12,349 nucleotides of DNA from a bacterium UBP9_UBA1432 (GCA_002329445.1 DCTU01000351.1:1-12349), one strand, 5' to 3'; positions 1 through 6,306 are shown, numbered from the stretch's first letter. Translations and numbers: made by a program. Notes: generated from the letters alone by a model not told the origin.

Positions 1-97
1 CAAGGTGTACACCATCGAGGGCAACTCGTCGGACTCGGTCAAGAAGAACACCTACGCCCTGAACTCCAACTCCATCGACGGCTACCTGCGCACCTGA
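1..97 (+). CDS. C-terminal end of a probable CHAP-domain cell-wall hydrolase (5' part outside the window)
   Basis: An open frame enters from the left edge and ends at TGA 95-97, giving 31 residues. The peptide contains IEGNSSDSV, followed by KKNTYALN and a final IDGYLR. This resembles the closing strand of CHAP amidase/endopeptidase domains, where a 'T-I-E-G-N-(S/T)-S/G-D-x-V' strand is followed by a short segment ending in 'x-G-Y-x-R'. The catalytic Cys and His would lie upstream and cannot be seen, so the family call rests on this short tail alone. Context supports it, because the next two genes on the same strand are also peptidoglycan hydrolases. Whether it carries the same Met-rich leader as its neighbours is unknown. 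It could instead belong to another beta-rich domain. Confidence 0.6.
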   Translation, partial: KVYTIEGNSSDSVKKNTYALNSNSIDGYLRT

Positions 98-122
98 TCC
101 TTCAGGCCGATTCCGTCCTCGT

Positions 123-149
123 GAGAGGCTCGCTTCAGGCGGGCCTCTC
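123..149 (+). terminator. Hairpin just after the first hydrolase gene, probable terminator
   Basis: The inverted repeat GAGAGGCTCGC / GCGGGCCTCTC is an 11-bp stem with one T-G wobble closing a TTCAG loop, 26 bp after the stop codon. No T-run follows, so termination would be weak or of the GC-rich kind without a U-tract. The rest of the 98-354 gap shows no further gene or clear promoter. Confidence 0.5.
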
Positions 150-354
150 GGCGATTCTGGGCCTTGGCTGTTCTTCGTCGATCCTGACCAAGGTCTGTGG
201 GGGGGGCAGGGCTCGCTGGCGTCGGCGGGCCCTGCTCGATTTCGGGGGGTGCAGGGAAGGGCGATCTTTGGTCACCCCCATAGACGGCACTTCTGCTTGT
301 CGTGAAGAACCTCCCAAGAAGTTTCGGAAATACCTGGGGTCGTGTGAGGTCATC

Positions 355-1167
355 ATGTTGAGTGGTTCTATCCCGATGCAGTATGGAATGGGGATGCCGG
401 GCATGAACGGCATGAACGGCATGAATGGTATGAACGGCATGTTCAGCATGACCGGGACGTCGGGAATGATGCCCGGAATGACCGGCAAGACCGGCATGCA
501 GGGAATGGGCATGATGGGCATGCCGGCCATGGACACCACCATGGCGATGCTCAACCAGATGATGATGGCCCTGCAGTTGCAGATGATGCAGCAGATGATG
601 CAGTTCCTGGCTGCCTTCTCCAAGCAACAGGCCTCGACCACGGCCGACATGTCCAAGTTGATGGCCGGCTTCCTCAACGGGGGGACCAACCCGGCCAGCG
701 CCTTCACCTCGGCCGCAGGGGCTGCGCCCTTGAGCACCTCGTCGGTGGCCACCCCGCAGACCGGGCCGACCGCCAAGGTGCAGAACTTCATCGACATCGC
801 CTGCGCGCAGCAAGGCAAGCCGTACGTTTTCGGGGCCGAGGGCCCGAACTCGTTCGACTGTTCGGGACTGGTCGCCTACGCTCTGCAGAAGGCGGGAGTC
901 AACGTCGGTCGGAGCACGGCCCGAGGGTACCAGTCGATGTTCAAGAACTCGGCGGTCTCACGCGACCAGTTGCAGCCGGGCGACCTGATCTTCTACCACT
1001 ACAAGAACGACCGCGGGATCCCCTCGGGGCAGGCCAGCCACATCGAGATCTACCTGGGCAACGGCATGGCCATGGGGACCGACAGTCCCAAAGAGGGGGC
1101 CAAGATCGAGAAGGTCGATTGGAACGCCTTCATCGGTGGGGCGCGGGTTCCCCAGCTCTACAAGTAG
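355..1167 (+). CDS. NlpC/P60-family peptidoglycan endopeptidase with Met/Gly-triplet N-terminal module
   Basis: This 270-aa protein has a C-terminal NlpC/P60 domain (about 140-270) of the kind that cuts peptide stems of peptidoglycan. The catalytic Cys169 lies in FDCSG and His229 in ASHIEIYLG, and the PGDLIFY strand (208-214) is typical. The first ~103 residues contain 30 Met. Residues 12-57 are built largely of G-M-x triplets (GMNGMNGMNGM), then a Met/Gln/Leu-rich helix (about 60-92) and a Ser/Thr/Ala linker (110-140). Start ATG 355 is chosen because GAGG at 346-349 sits 5 nt before it and the Met-rich module starts there; the frame is open upstream to 121, but that stretch does not look coding. 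No Sec signal peptide, Tat motif or lipobox is visible, so the export route is unexplained. The gene is probably transcribed alone, since hairpins lie on both sides. Confidence 0.93.
   Translation: MLSGSIPMQYGMGMPGMNGMNGMNGMNGMFSMTGTSGMMPGMTGKTGMQGMGMMGMPAMDTTMAMLNQMMMALQLQMMQQMMQFLAAFSKQQASTTADMSKLMAGFLNGGTNPASAFTSAAGAAPLSTSSVATPQTGPTAKVQNFIDIACAQQGKPYVFGAEGPNSFDCSGLVAYALQKAGVNVGRSTARGYQSMFKNSAVSRDQLQPGDLIFYHYKNDRGIPSGQASHIEIYLGNGMAMGTDSPKEGAKIEKVDWNAFIGGARVPQLYK
403..438 (+). repeat. Four tandem 9-bp units encoding Met-Asn-Gly
   Basis: The units ATGAACGGC, ATGAACGGC, ATGAATGGT and ATGAACGGC encode Met-Asn-Gly four times (residues 17-28 of the NlpC/P60 protein). Three units are identical and one differs only at synonymous positions, suggesting recent expansion by slippage under protein-level constraint. 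Looser G-M-x triplets continue to about base 525. Confidence 0.9.
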
Positions 1168-1190
1168 CGGCCCCTGTCCGTTGTTTCCAA

Positions 1191-1223
1191 ACAGGCCCGT
1201 CGTGCCGGCGGGTCTGTCTTGTT
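1191..1223 (+). terminator. Intrinsic terminator after the NlpC/P60 gene
   Basis: ACAGGCCCGTCG (1191-1202) pairs with CGGCGGGTCTGT (1206-1217) as a 12-bp stem with two G-T wobbles around a TGC loop. The T-rich CTTGTT follows. It lies 23 bp after the stop codon at 1165-1167. This is the most convincing of the three hairpins in the hydrolase array. Confidence 0.7.
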
Positions 1224-1249
1224 GTCCACCTGGGCTTGCTCTCCAGGCA

Positions 1250-1278
1250 TTGACTTCAGTCCAAGATGTCGTGATGAA
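1250..1278 (+). promoter_or_regulatory. Candidate sigma70-type promoter for the lytic transglycosylase gene
   Basis: TTGACT (1250-1255, five of six matches to the -35 consensus) is separated by 17 bp from GATGAA (1273-1278, three of six to the -10 consensus). It lies after the preceding terminator and about 38 bp before the start codon. The placement is good but the -10 match is poor. Confidence 0.25.
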
Positions 1279-1315
1279 GGGCTCAAGGCAAGTTCACACA
1301 ACCGCGAGGTGGGAT

Positions 1316-2092
1316 ATGCTCCCTGGAATGAATCCAATCCAGATGCTTGGTGGGACCGGAATGACAGGAGTGTCGAACATGACCGGCATGACGGGCATGA
1401 CGAACATGACCGGCATGTCCGGCATGACCGGCGCCTTTGGGATGCCTGCTGATTTCGGCGCCTCCAGCGCCATCTCGATGCTCAACGCCGGGTCGGCCCT
1501 GAACGCGATGTTGATGCAGGCGCTGCAGATTCTGTCCACCCGGCAGATGCAGCAGATGCAGCAGGTCATGCAGACCATGGCGGCCCAGATTCAGTCCCAA
1601 GGGGCCAACGCCCAGGCCAGCATGTCCCAGATGTTGGGCAACTACATGGGTGGGAACGCGGCGGGCGGCGCCACGAACCAGCCGGTCCAGGCCCAGGGCA
1701 ACACGCAGATCCCCAGCTACGGGGCCAATCCCAGCAAGGCCCAGATTGGCCAGCAGTTGTCGGCCGCTGCCAAGAAGTATGGGATCCCCGAGAACATCCT
1801 CAAGGCCGTGGCCTGGCAGGAAAGCACCTGGAACGCCAAGGCCTTGTCCTTCGACGGACAGCACGGCAAGGGAGTCATGCAGATCGACGACCGCTACCAC
1901 GCCTTCGCCAAGACGCCCGAAGTCTTCGACTCGGCCAAGAACATCGACTACGGGGCCAAGTACCTGGCAGACCTGTACAAGAAGACTGGTTCCTGGAGTG
2001 CTGCCCTGAAGCGCTACAACGGCGGCTCGAGCTACCCCCCGAAGATTCTGGCGCTGGCGGACAAGCAGCCCTGGAAGCAGTACGGCGGCTAG
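1316..2092 (+). CDS. SLT-type lytic transglycosylase with Met/Gly-triplet N-terminal module
   Basis: This 258-aa protein has a C-terminal lysozyme-like SLT domain (about 142-250) that would cleave the glycan strand of peptidoglycan between MurNAc and GlcNAc. The catalytic Glu169 is in AVAWQEST, followed by the GVMQID strand (186-191) and the ALKRYNGG motif (230-237). The first ~111 residues contain 21 Met. They form M-T-G/M-S-G triplets (16-39), a Met/Gln-rich helix (about 60-95), a second short helix and a Gln/Asn/Gly linker. The order and composition match the NlpC/P60 protein encoded upstream. ATG 1316 is preferred over earlier in-frame starts because GAGG (1306-1309) is 6 nt upstream and the Met-rich module begins there. 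No signal peptide or membrane anchor is apparent. The gene appears monocistronic, with hairpins before and after it. Confidence 0.93.
   Translation: MLPGMNPIQMLGGTGMTGVSNMTGMTGMTNMTGMSGMTGAFGMPADFGASSAISMLNAGSALNAMLMQALQILSTRQMQQMQQVMQTMAAQIQSQGANAQASMSQMLGNYMGGNAAGGATNQPVQAQGNTQIPSYGANPSKAQIGQQLSAAAKKYGIPENILKAVAWQESTWNAKALSFDGQHGKGVMQIDDRYHAFAKTPEVFDSAKNIDYGAKYLADLYKKTGSWSAALKRYNGGSSYPPKILALADKQPWKQYGG
1361..1432 (+). repeat. Eight 9-bp units encoding Met-x-Gly/Asn triplets
   Basis: Eight consecutive 9-bp units, mostly ATGACCGGC-like, encode MTG, VSN, MTG, MTG, MTN, MTG, MSG and MTG (residues 16-39 of the transglycosylase). The units vary at several bases and some change the amino acid, so the array looks older than the nearly perfect one in the NlpC/P60 gene. 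Confidence 0.85.
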
Positions 2093-2110
2093 TCTTCTCT
2101 CTTCTCCCAA

Positions 2111-2146
2111 CGACGGCCGGTGGCGCCAGGCGCCCGCCGGCCGTCG
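2111..2146 (+). terminator. Strong hairpin after the transglycosylase gene, probable terminator
   Basis: CGACGGCCGG (2111-2120) pairs perfectly with CCGGCCGTCG (2137-2146), and an inner GGCG/CGCC stem closes a CCAGG loop. It begins 18 bp after the stop codon. There is no T-run after it. The following 98 bp to the next start hold no recognisable promoter. Confidence 0.55.
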
Positions 2147-2244
2147 CGCATGTCCGGGCCCCTTGATGCTCGACCTGGGCTTCATCCCCGGAGTCGCCTG
2201 CCGCGGCGGGAGCGAACTCTCGGGGCGCCGAAGCCTTCCTGGCC

Positions 2245-3267
2245 ATGCGCTGGTGCTCCAACCGCGAAGGTCCGTTGCCCTCGGCAGCCCTGGCCGGCGC
2301 CCTCCTGGCCTGGTTGACCGCTGTGTGCCTGGGGGTGGGGTTGCACTTCTCGGGGGCTTTGACGGGGCCGGAGGCGGCCCTTCTGGACATCTGGATGGGC
2401 CTGCGCCGACCCGTCCCGGTCGACCCTCGCATCCTGCTGGTCGAGGTGGATGCTGGCGTCGGGGCTCGGCTGGGCAAGCCGACGGTCCTGTGGACCGGGG
2501 ACTATGCCCGAGCCATCCAGGCCCTCCTTGAACATGGGGCCACGGCGGTGGGCCTGGACCTGATCCTGCATGCGCGTCGCGAAGGCCTGCCTCAAGACAG
2601 CCCTATCCTGGCGGCCTTGGAAGAGGGCGAGCTGGCCCTGGGTCTGGAGGTCCTGGGGGGACGGGTCGTGCTGGGAGAGTACTATGGCCCTCCGGTCTCG
2701 GGTGGACCAGACGCCTCGGCGGAGCGACGTTCGGTGCCGACCCTCCATCATGCCGCCGAACCCCTCGGCAATACGGCATTCCTGAACGTCGCCACGGATC
2801 CGGATGGAACCGTGCGCTGCGTCCCCTTGTTCTGGTCGACCGGCCCTGTCGGAAGGACACGCACCCTGGCAGGACGCCTGGCAGAATTGACTCTGGACGG
2901 CGAGATGACCCTTCGGCGCGGGCAGGTGACCCTGGCCGGGGCCGACGTGGTGACGGAAGGCCAGGGCACGCTCCTGCGCTTCCAGGACCCCGGTCCGGGC
3001 TTCCCCCGACTGCCCCTCAGCCAGATCCTCGACAGGCTGGACCGCGGAGAGGTCCTCCCGGACCTTCGGGGGCGGGTCTGTCTGATGGGCCCCGGGTTCG
3101 ACGAGGCCGCTGACCTTCATCGAACGCCTCGAGATTGGCGGGGTGGGCCTTTGAGCCTGACGCCCGGCATGCAGATTCACGCGGCCGCCCTCAACACATG
3201 TTGGATTCGACCGAAGAGTAGGCGTTGGCTTGAGTCAGGACAGGGGGGGCGCGCCGGAACCGCCTGA
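2245..3267 (+). CDS. Single-TM CHASE2-domain sensor protein without an output domain
   Basis: This 340-aa protein has a hydrophobic segment at about 13-34 that would place the following domain outside the cytoplasm. Residues ~43-318 match the CHASE2 extracellular sensor pattern: LDIWMGLRRPVPVDPRILLVEVD near the start, AVGLDLILH (101-109), NVATDPDGTVRCVPL (181-195), RGRVCLMGP (275-283), and TPGMQIHAAALNT (306-318) at the end. Known CHASE2 proteins normally continue into C-terminal TM helices and a cyclase, kinase or phosphatase. Here the pattern breaks at residue 319, and the last 22 codons, with many A/T third positions, look unlike the rest before TGA 3265-3267. ATG 2245 is the first possible start after an in-frame stop at 2164-2166, but it has no good Shine-Dalgarno; TTG 2275, four bases after GAAGG, is an alternative. 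It overlaps the convergent kinase gene by 33 bp. Confidence 0.82.
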   Translation: MRWCSNREGPLPSAALAGALLAWLTAVCLGVGLHFSGALTGPEAALLDIWMGLRRPVPVDPRILLVEVDAGVGARLGKPTVLWTGDYARAIQALLEHGATAVGLDLILHARREGLPQDSPILAALEEGELALGLEVLGGRVVLGEYYGPPVSGGPDASAERRSVPTLHHAAEPLGNTAFLNVATDPDGTVRCVPLFWSTGPVGRTRTLAGRLAELTLDGEMTLRRGQVTLAGADVVTEGQGTLLRFQDPGPGFPRLPLSQILDRLDRGEVLPDLRGRVCLMGPGFDEAADLHRTPRDWRGGPLSLTPGMQIHAAALNTCWIRPKSRRWLESGQGGRAGTA

Positions 3268-4233
3268 CCAGAGTTGGTCCAGGTTGAAGGTTCGCAGCAG
3301 CCATTCCCTCCAGAACCTCCACAGGGGGGCCGAGTGGCTTCTGGGAACCCGCTCGACATGTTGGGAGAGTTCGTAGAGGGGGCCTTCCAGGGCGCGGGTG
3401 GAGCCGGACGGAACCGGGGCCAGACAGTACAGGGCGGTTTCCAGTTCCTGTCTGAGGGCCGTCGCCGAGGGGTGTCGGTCCTGAGGGCGCAGTTGCAGAC
3501 AGCGCTCCAAGGTTTCTTCCAGGACGGGAGGCACGGGTTGGAACTGGGATATCTTGGGGAACTTGAACCCGAATGACTGGGGGTCCTGGAGCGTCAGGGT
3601 GAAGAAGAGGGTGACTCCCAGCGAGTAGAGGTCGCTCTGGAGGGTGCTCTGCCCGTGATACTGTTCGGGGGCGCAGAAGCCTGGCGTGCCCAGCTCCTGG
3701 GTGTCCTTGACCGAGGGGGAGTGGTGGTAGCGGGCGATCCCGAAGTCGATGAAGCGCACCCGACCCAGAGGGGAGACCATCAGGTTGGAGGGTTTGAGAT
3801 CGCGAAAGACCACGGGCGGGTCGTGCTGGTGCAGGTATTCCAGCACATGGGTCGCCTGCAGGCCGATGGGCAGGGCCTCGTGGGGGAGGAGCGGGCGAAG
3901 CCGACCGTGCAGAAGCTGCTCGAGGGGTACGCCGTGGACGCGCTCCATGACCAGGTAGTGCCGTCCGCCCGGCTGGGAGAATCGCCACAAGACGCGAGGC
4001 AAGCCGGGGTGGCTCAGGGAGGCCTGGATCTCGCCCTCGCGCTGGAAGAGGCGCAAGGCCATGTCCCGATCCCGCTCGGGCACCGAGGACTCCAGGAACT
4101 CCTTGACTGCCCAGCGGGCCCCGGGGAGGTGGAGATCCTCGACCAGGAAGACAGCGCTCATGGCCCCCTCTCCCAGGGGCTCCAGGATTCGGAGTCGACC
4201 CGCCAGGACTTCACCGATGCGTTGATTCTGCAC
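3235..4233 (-). CDS. Hanks-type serine/threonine protein kinase
   Basis: This 332-aa cytoplasmic kinase would transfer ATP phosphate to Ser/Thr of target proteins. All key elements are present: glycine loop LGEGAMSAV (20-28), Lys44 in WAVKE, helix-C Glu66, catalytic loop VFRDLKPSN (Asp145, with Phe in place of the His of HRD), DFG 163-165, activation segment GTPGFCAPEQY and APE 188-190. The catalytic core ends near 268. A 60-residue tail contains an aromatic, basic helix LWRFWREWLL but no TM segment or sensor domain. The start is GTG at 4231-4233, 23 bp after the stop of the zinc-ribbon gene, so the two are probably one operon. The 3' end overlaps the CHASE2 gene. CHASE2-kinase fusions are known in other bacteria, so a split sensor-kinase pair is possible but unproven. 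The adjacent FHA protein is a plausible phosphothreonine reader. Confidence 0.96.
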   Translation of the reverse strand: MQNQRIGEVLAGRLRILEPLGEGAMSAVFLVEDLHLPGARWAVKEFLESSVPERDRDMALRLFQREGEIQASLSHPGLPRVLWRFSQPGGRHYLVMERVHGVPLEQLLHGRLRPLLPHEALPIGLQATHVLEYLHQHDPPVVFRDLKPSNLMVSPLGRVRFIDFGIARYHHSPSVKDTQELGTPGFCAPEQYHGQSTLQSDLYSLGVTLFFTLTLQDPQSFGFKFPKISQFQPVPPVLEETLERCLQLRPQDRHPSATALRQELETALYCLAPVPSGSTRALEGPLYELSQHVERVPRSHSAPLWRFWREWLLRTFNLDQLWSGGSGAPPLS

Positions 4234-4256
4234 GAAGTGGGAATCCTACGAGCCCA

Positions 4257-5714
4257 TCAATCTGCCTTCTGCTGGACGGCCACCAGTTTCTGGCCACCGC
4301 GCAGGATGCGGCGGGTTCCGGCTCGATAGAAGTCCTGGCCCAGGCCGCGGCTCCAGGAGGTGAGTTCCTCCAGGCCGGTCTGGATCTCGTTGATCCCCTC
4401 TCGGGTCTGCTCGGCCAGGGCGCGCGCCTCGTCGCTCGGCATGGACTCGGGAGGGATTCGGTCCAGGGCCTCGCGACCACGCTGGGCCAGCTCGAAGCCC
4501 CAGCGCAGATAGCCGGCGAACTGTTCGGACGAGATCTCACCGGTGGCGGCCTTCTCGGCGGCCTGGGCGATCTCGAACATGTTCTGGGAGTGCAGGTCCT
4601 GGCTGGTCGGCAGCTCGGTGGGGGCCGGGGTCAACTCCAGCCGGGGCAACTGGGCCGCGCAGGCCGAGCACACGCGGGAACCGGGCAGGTTGAGCTGGCC
4701 GCAGCGGGGGCAGGGGAACTGCCCCGCCTGGGACTCGGTCTCATCAAAGAACCGCTGGGCTTCATGCAGGGCGCGAGCGATCTCTTCAAGCGAGTCAAGA
4801 AGCCGCGGAAGGTCGGCGCAGGTCTGCAGGTCGGCTCGGATGGCTTCGAGGATCTCGTTGAGGCGTGCGAAGAGATCCCGGCTCCGGGTGACCTCTTCCT
4901 GGACGCGGTGTCCCGACGTGGTGCTCTCCAGGACGGCGTTCTCGAAGTCCTGGTAGGCGACGACCATGCGCTCTTCCAGGGCATCCAGGGCCTCGGTCAG
5001 CATCTCCTCGGGCATCTCGCCTTCAGCATAGGCCCTTCCCGAGATCAGCACGGCCTCCAGCCAGGAAGAGGGCGGTGGGGCGGCGGCCGGTTCCTCCAGC
5101 AGGGCGGTTTCCAACTGCGAGCAGGCCCCGACGATCTCCGGGAACAGGTTGGTCCCGCCCGCCTCCAGGGCCTGGACTGCCCGCTCGAAAGCCGCCGACA
5201 GGGGAGCCAGGCGAGGGTCGGAGGCCGTGGTCCGCATCGCCTGCTGCAGGACGGGAGCGCTCCACGCCTTCATCTCTTGGGCCCGAGGGTGTTCCGGCTG
5301 GCCCAGCGTGTCGCGCAGGCGCCGCAGGAGGTTGAGAAGGGGGTAGGGGGTCTCGCCGGAGGTCATGTCGGCCCAGTCGAAGGCTCGCAGGGAACGGTCC
5401 ACCTCGCAGGCCGTCTCGACCAACTGGCGGGCAGCCTGCTCCAGGCGTGGCCTCTCAGGAAGGGTCAGGGCCTCGGCCACCTGGTCCAGGGCCGCCAGGT
5501 GTGCCTCGAAGGCTGCCTCCACCTGCTGGGCTTCACCGGGAGCCTGGCCCTGGCTGCGCTGGCGGAAGTCCTGTCGGACGAGTTCGACTCGAGCTTTGCG
5601 AGCCGAACGGACCTCCTCAACCTCGGCCGCCATCCTCCGGCCTTCGGCCACATCGGCCAGAAGTTGGTACAACTCGTTGGTGGGCTGGGACGGGGTGGGG
5701 CCTTGGGGTTGCAT
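4257..5714 (-). CDS. Helical zinc-ribbon protein of unknown function, co-transcribed with the kinase
   Basis: This 485-aa protein is predicted soluble and mostly alpha-helical, rich in Glu, Ala, Leu and Arg with long amphipathic or coiled-coil-like stretches (about 15-110, 230-325, 375-480). A single rubredoxin-like zinc ribbon is visible, CPRC at 335-338 and CSAC at 349-352, between the second and third helical parts. No enzyme motif, signal peptide or TM segment is seen. The start ATG 5712-5714 is well supported by AAGGAGA at 5721-5727, six bases upstream. It precedes the Ser/Thr kinase gene by 23 bp on the same strand, so it could be a substrate, scaffold or regulator of that kinase; this is inferred from position only. 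I do not recognise the family. Confidence 0.85.
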   Translation of the reverse strand: MQPQGPTPSQPTNELYQLLADVAEGRRMAAEVEEVRSARKARVELVRQDFRQRSQGQAPGEAQQVEAAFEAHLAALDQVAEALTLPERPRLEQAARQLVETACEVDRSLRAFDWADMTSGETPYPLLNLLRRLRDTLGQPEHPRAQEMKAWSAPVLQQAMRTTASDPRLAPLSAAFERAVQALEAGGTNLFPEIVGACSQLETALLEEPAAAPPPSSWLEAVLISGRAYAEGEMPEEMLTEALDALEERMVVAYQDFENAVLESTTSGHRVQEEVTRSRDLFARLNEILEAIRADLQTCADLPRLLDSLEEIARALHEAQRFFDETESQAGQFPCPRCGQLNLPGSRVCSACAAQLPRLELTPAPTELPTSQDLHSQNMFEIAQAAEKAATGEISSEQFAGYLRWGFELAQRGREALDRIPPESMPSDEARALAEQTREGINEIQTGLEELTSWSRGLGQDFYRAGTRRILRGGQKLVAVQQKAD

Positions 5715-5733
5715 GGCTCGTCTCCTTCGGGTT

Positions 5734-5784
5734 AAAAGGACGACGCGCTCCGCACCGACGGCAAGCCGTCTCGAGCGGGGCGCG
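5734..5784 (-). terminator. Compound hairpin on the minus strand between the glycine-zipper and zinc-ribbon genes
   Basis: Read on the minus strand, CGCGCCCCGC (5784-5775) pairs with GCGGAGCGCG (5753-5744) with one mismatch. It encloses a second stem GACGGC-TT-GCCGTC (5770-5757), and TTTT follows at 5737-5734. It sits 20 bp before the zinc-ribbon start codon, so it could end the upstream transcript or be a structured leader of the zinc-ribbon/kinase operon. Confidence 0.45.
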
Positions 5785-5787
5785 CGC

Positions 5788-5821
5788 CGGTCACTGGCTC
5801 AAGCGCGCCGTGACCGTTTTT
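5788..5821 (+). terminator. Plus-strand hairpin with T5 tail, antisense to the flanking genes
   Basis: CGGTCAC (5788-5794) pairs with GTGACCG (5810-5816), directly followed by TTTTT (5817-5821). This is a textbook intrinsic terminator for plus-strand transcription, although the flanking genes on both sides are on the minus strand. It may stop antisense transcripts, or form a two-way block together with the adjacent minus-strand hairpin. Confidence 0.5.
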
Positions 5822-5880
5822 CGTGACCCCCTGGCGGGGATCCTACCTTGAAGGCGGGAGAAGCCGCTGGGAATGTCGAC

Positions 5881-6267
5881 CTAGAAGCCCATCCCCATCT
5901 GAGGCATCATCATCTGGGGCATCATCATCCCCTGCATCTGCATTCCGCCCATGCTGGACATCATCATGGACTGCATGTACTGCTGCAGTTCCTGCTGACG
6001 GAGCTGAGAGTACTGGCCCATCTGCTGGTTGTACATGTTGGACTTGTTGGCGTCGTCACCCATCTTGAACAGGGAGCCGATACCGCCGCCGAGACTGCCA
6101 CCGAGGCCAGCGCCGATCATGGTGCCCACGCCGGGGCAGATGATGGTGCCGATCACGGCGCCGGCGATGCCGCCGAGGATGCCGCCGATTCCAGGGGCCG
6201 CCTGGGCGAGCTTGTTGCGCTCGGGGGGCATCGGCGGGGGGGTGGACTGCATGCCGTACATGTTCAT
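5881..6267 (-). CDS. Small glycine-zipper protein with Met/Gln-rich tail
   Basis: This 128-aa protein has three parts. The N-terminus (1-25) is Pro/Met-rich. Residues 27-67 form a hydrophobic glycine zipper, with repeated G-x-x-x-G spacing (IGGILGGIAG, IGAGLGGSLGG), likely to insert in or oligomerise on a membrane. Residues 78-128 are Gln/Met-rich; the last 31 residues hold 15 Met, including MMMPQMMMPQMGMG. Start ATG 6265-6267 is strongly supported by AAGGAGATA a few bases upstream (6272-6280). No cleavable signal peptide is obvious. The Met-rich tail resembles in composition the Met/Gln helices of the two cell-wall hydrolases at 355-2092, though the order is reversed. Function is unknown; a membrane partner of those hydrolases is a guess. 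Confidence 0.8.
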   Translation of the reverse strand: MNMYGMQSTPPPMPPERNKLAQAAPGIGGILGGIAGAVIGTIICPGVGTMIGAGLGGSLGGGIGSLFKMGDDANKSNMYNQQMGQYSQLRQQELQQYMQSMMMSSMGGMQMQGMMMPQMMMPQMGMGF

Positions 6268-6306
6268 CGCGGTATCTCCTTCACCGGTATCTTCAGTTCC
6301 ATGTTC

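Noticed and set aside
403..438. CRISPR-like or satellite array
   Set aside because: The 9-bp units are in frame, encode Met-Asn-Gly and have no spacers.
82..818. Long minus-strand frames rich in His-Ala or Phe-Met-Pro repeats opposite the NlpC/P60 gene
   Set aside because: They are antisense images of the Met-Asn-Gly triplet repeat and of a high-GC gene; they show no domain and start or end without ribosome-binding sites.
1283..2185. A 300-codon minus-strand frame opposite the transglycosylase gene
   Set aside because: The plus-strand frame has clear SLT motifs; the minus product is a His/Gly/Leu-rich shadow typical of high-GC DNA.
3200..3267. Simple frameshift that would restore the CHASE2 output domain
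   Set aside because: The neighbouring frame meets a stop within eight codons (HMLDSTEE then TAG), and the downstream DNA encodes the kinase on the other strand, so no hidden continuation is seen.
4590..5735. A 381-codon plus-strand frame opposite the zinc-ribbon gene
   Set aside because: The minus frame has a strong ribosome-binding site and a four-Cys zinc ribbon; the plus product is compositionally biased with no recognisable motif.
5881..6267. Transposase, toxin or bacteriocin reading of the glycine-zipper protein
   Set aside because: Glycine zippers occur in some bacteriocins, but there is no leader with a double-Gly cleavage site followed by a mature peptide, and no immunity or export gene adjoins it.
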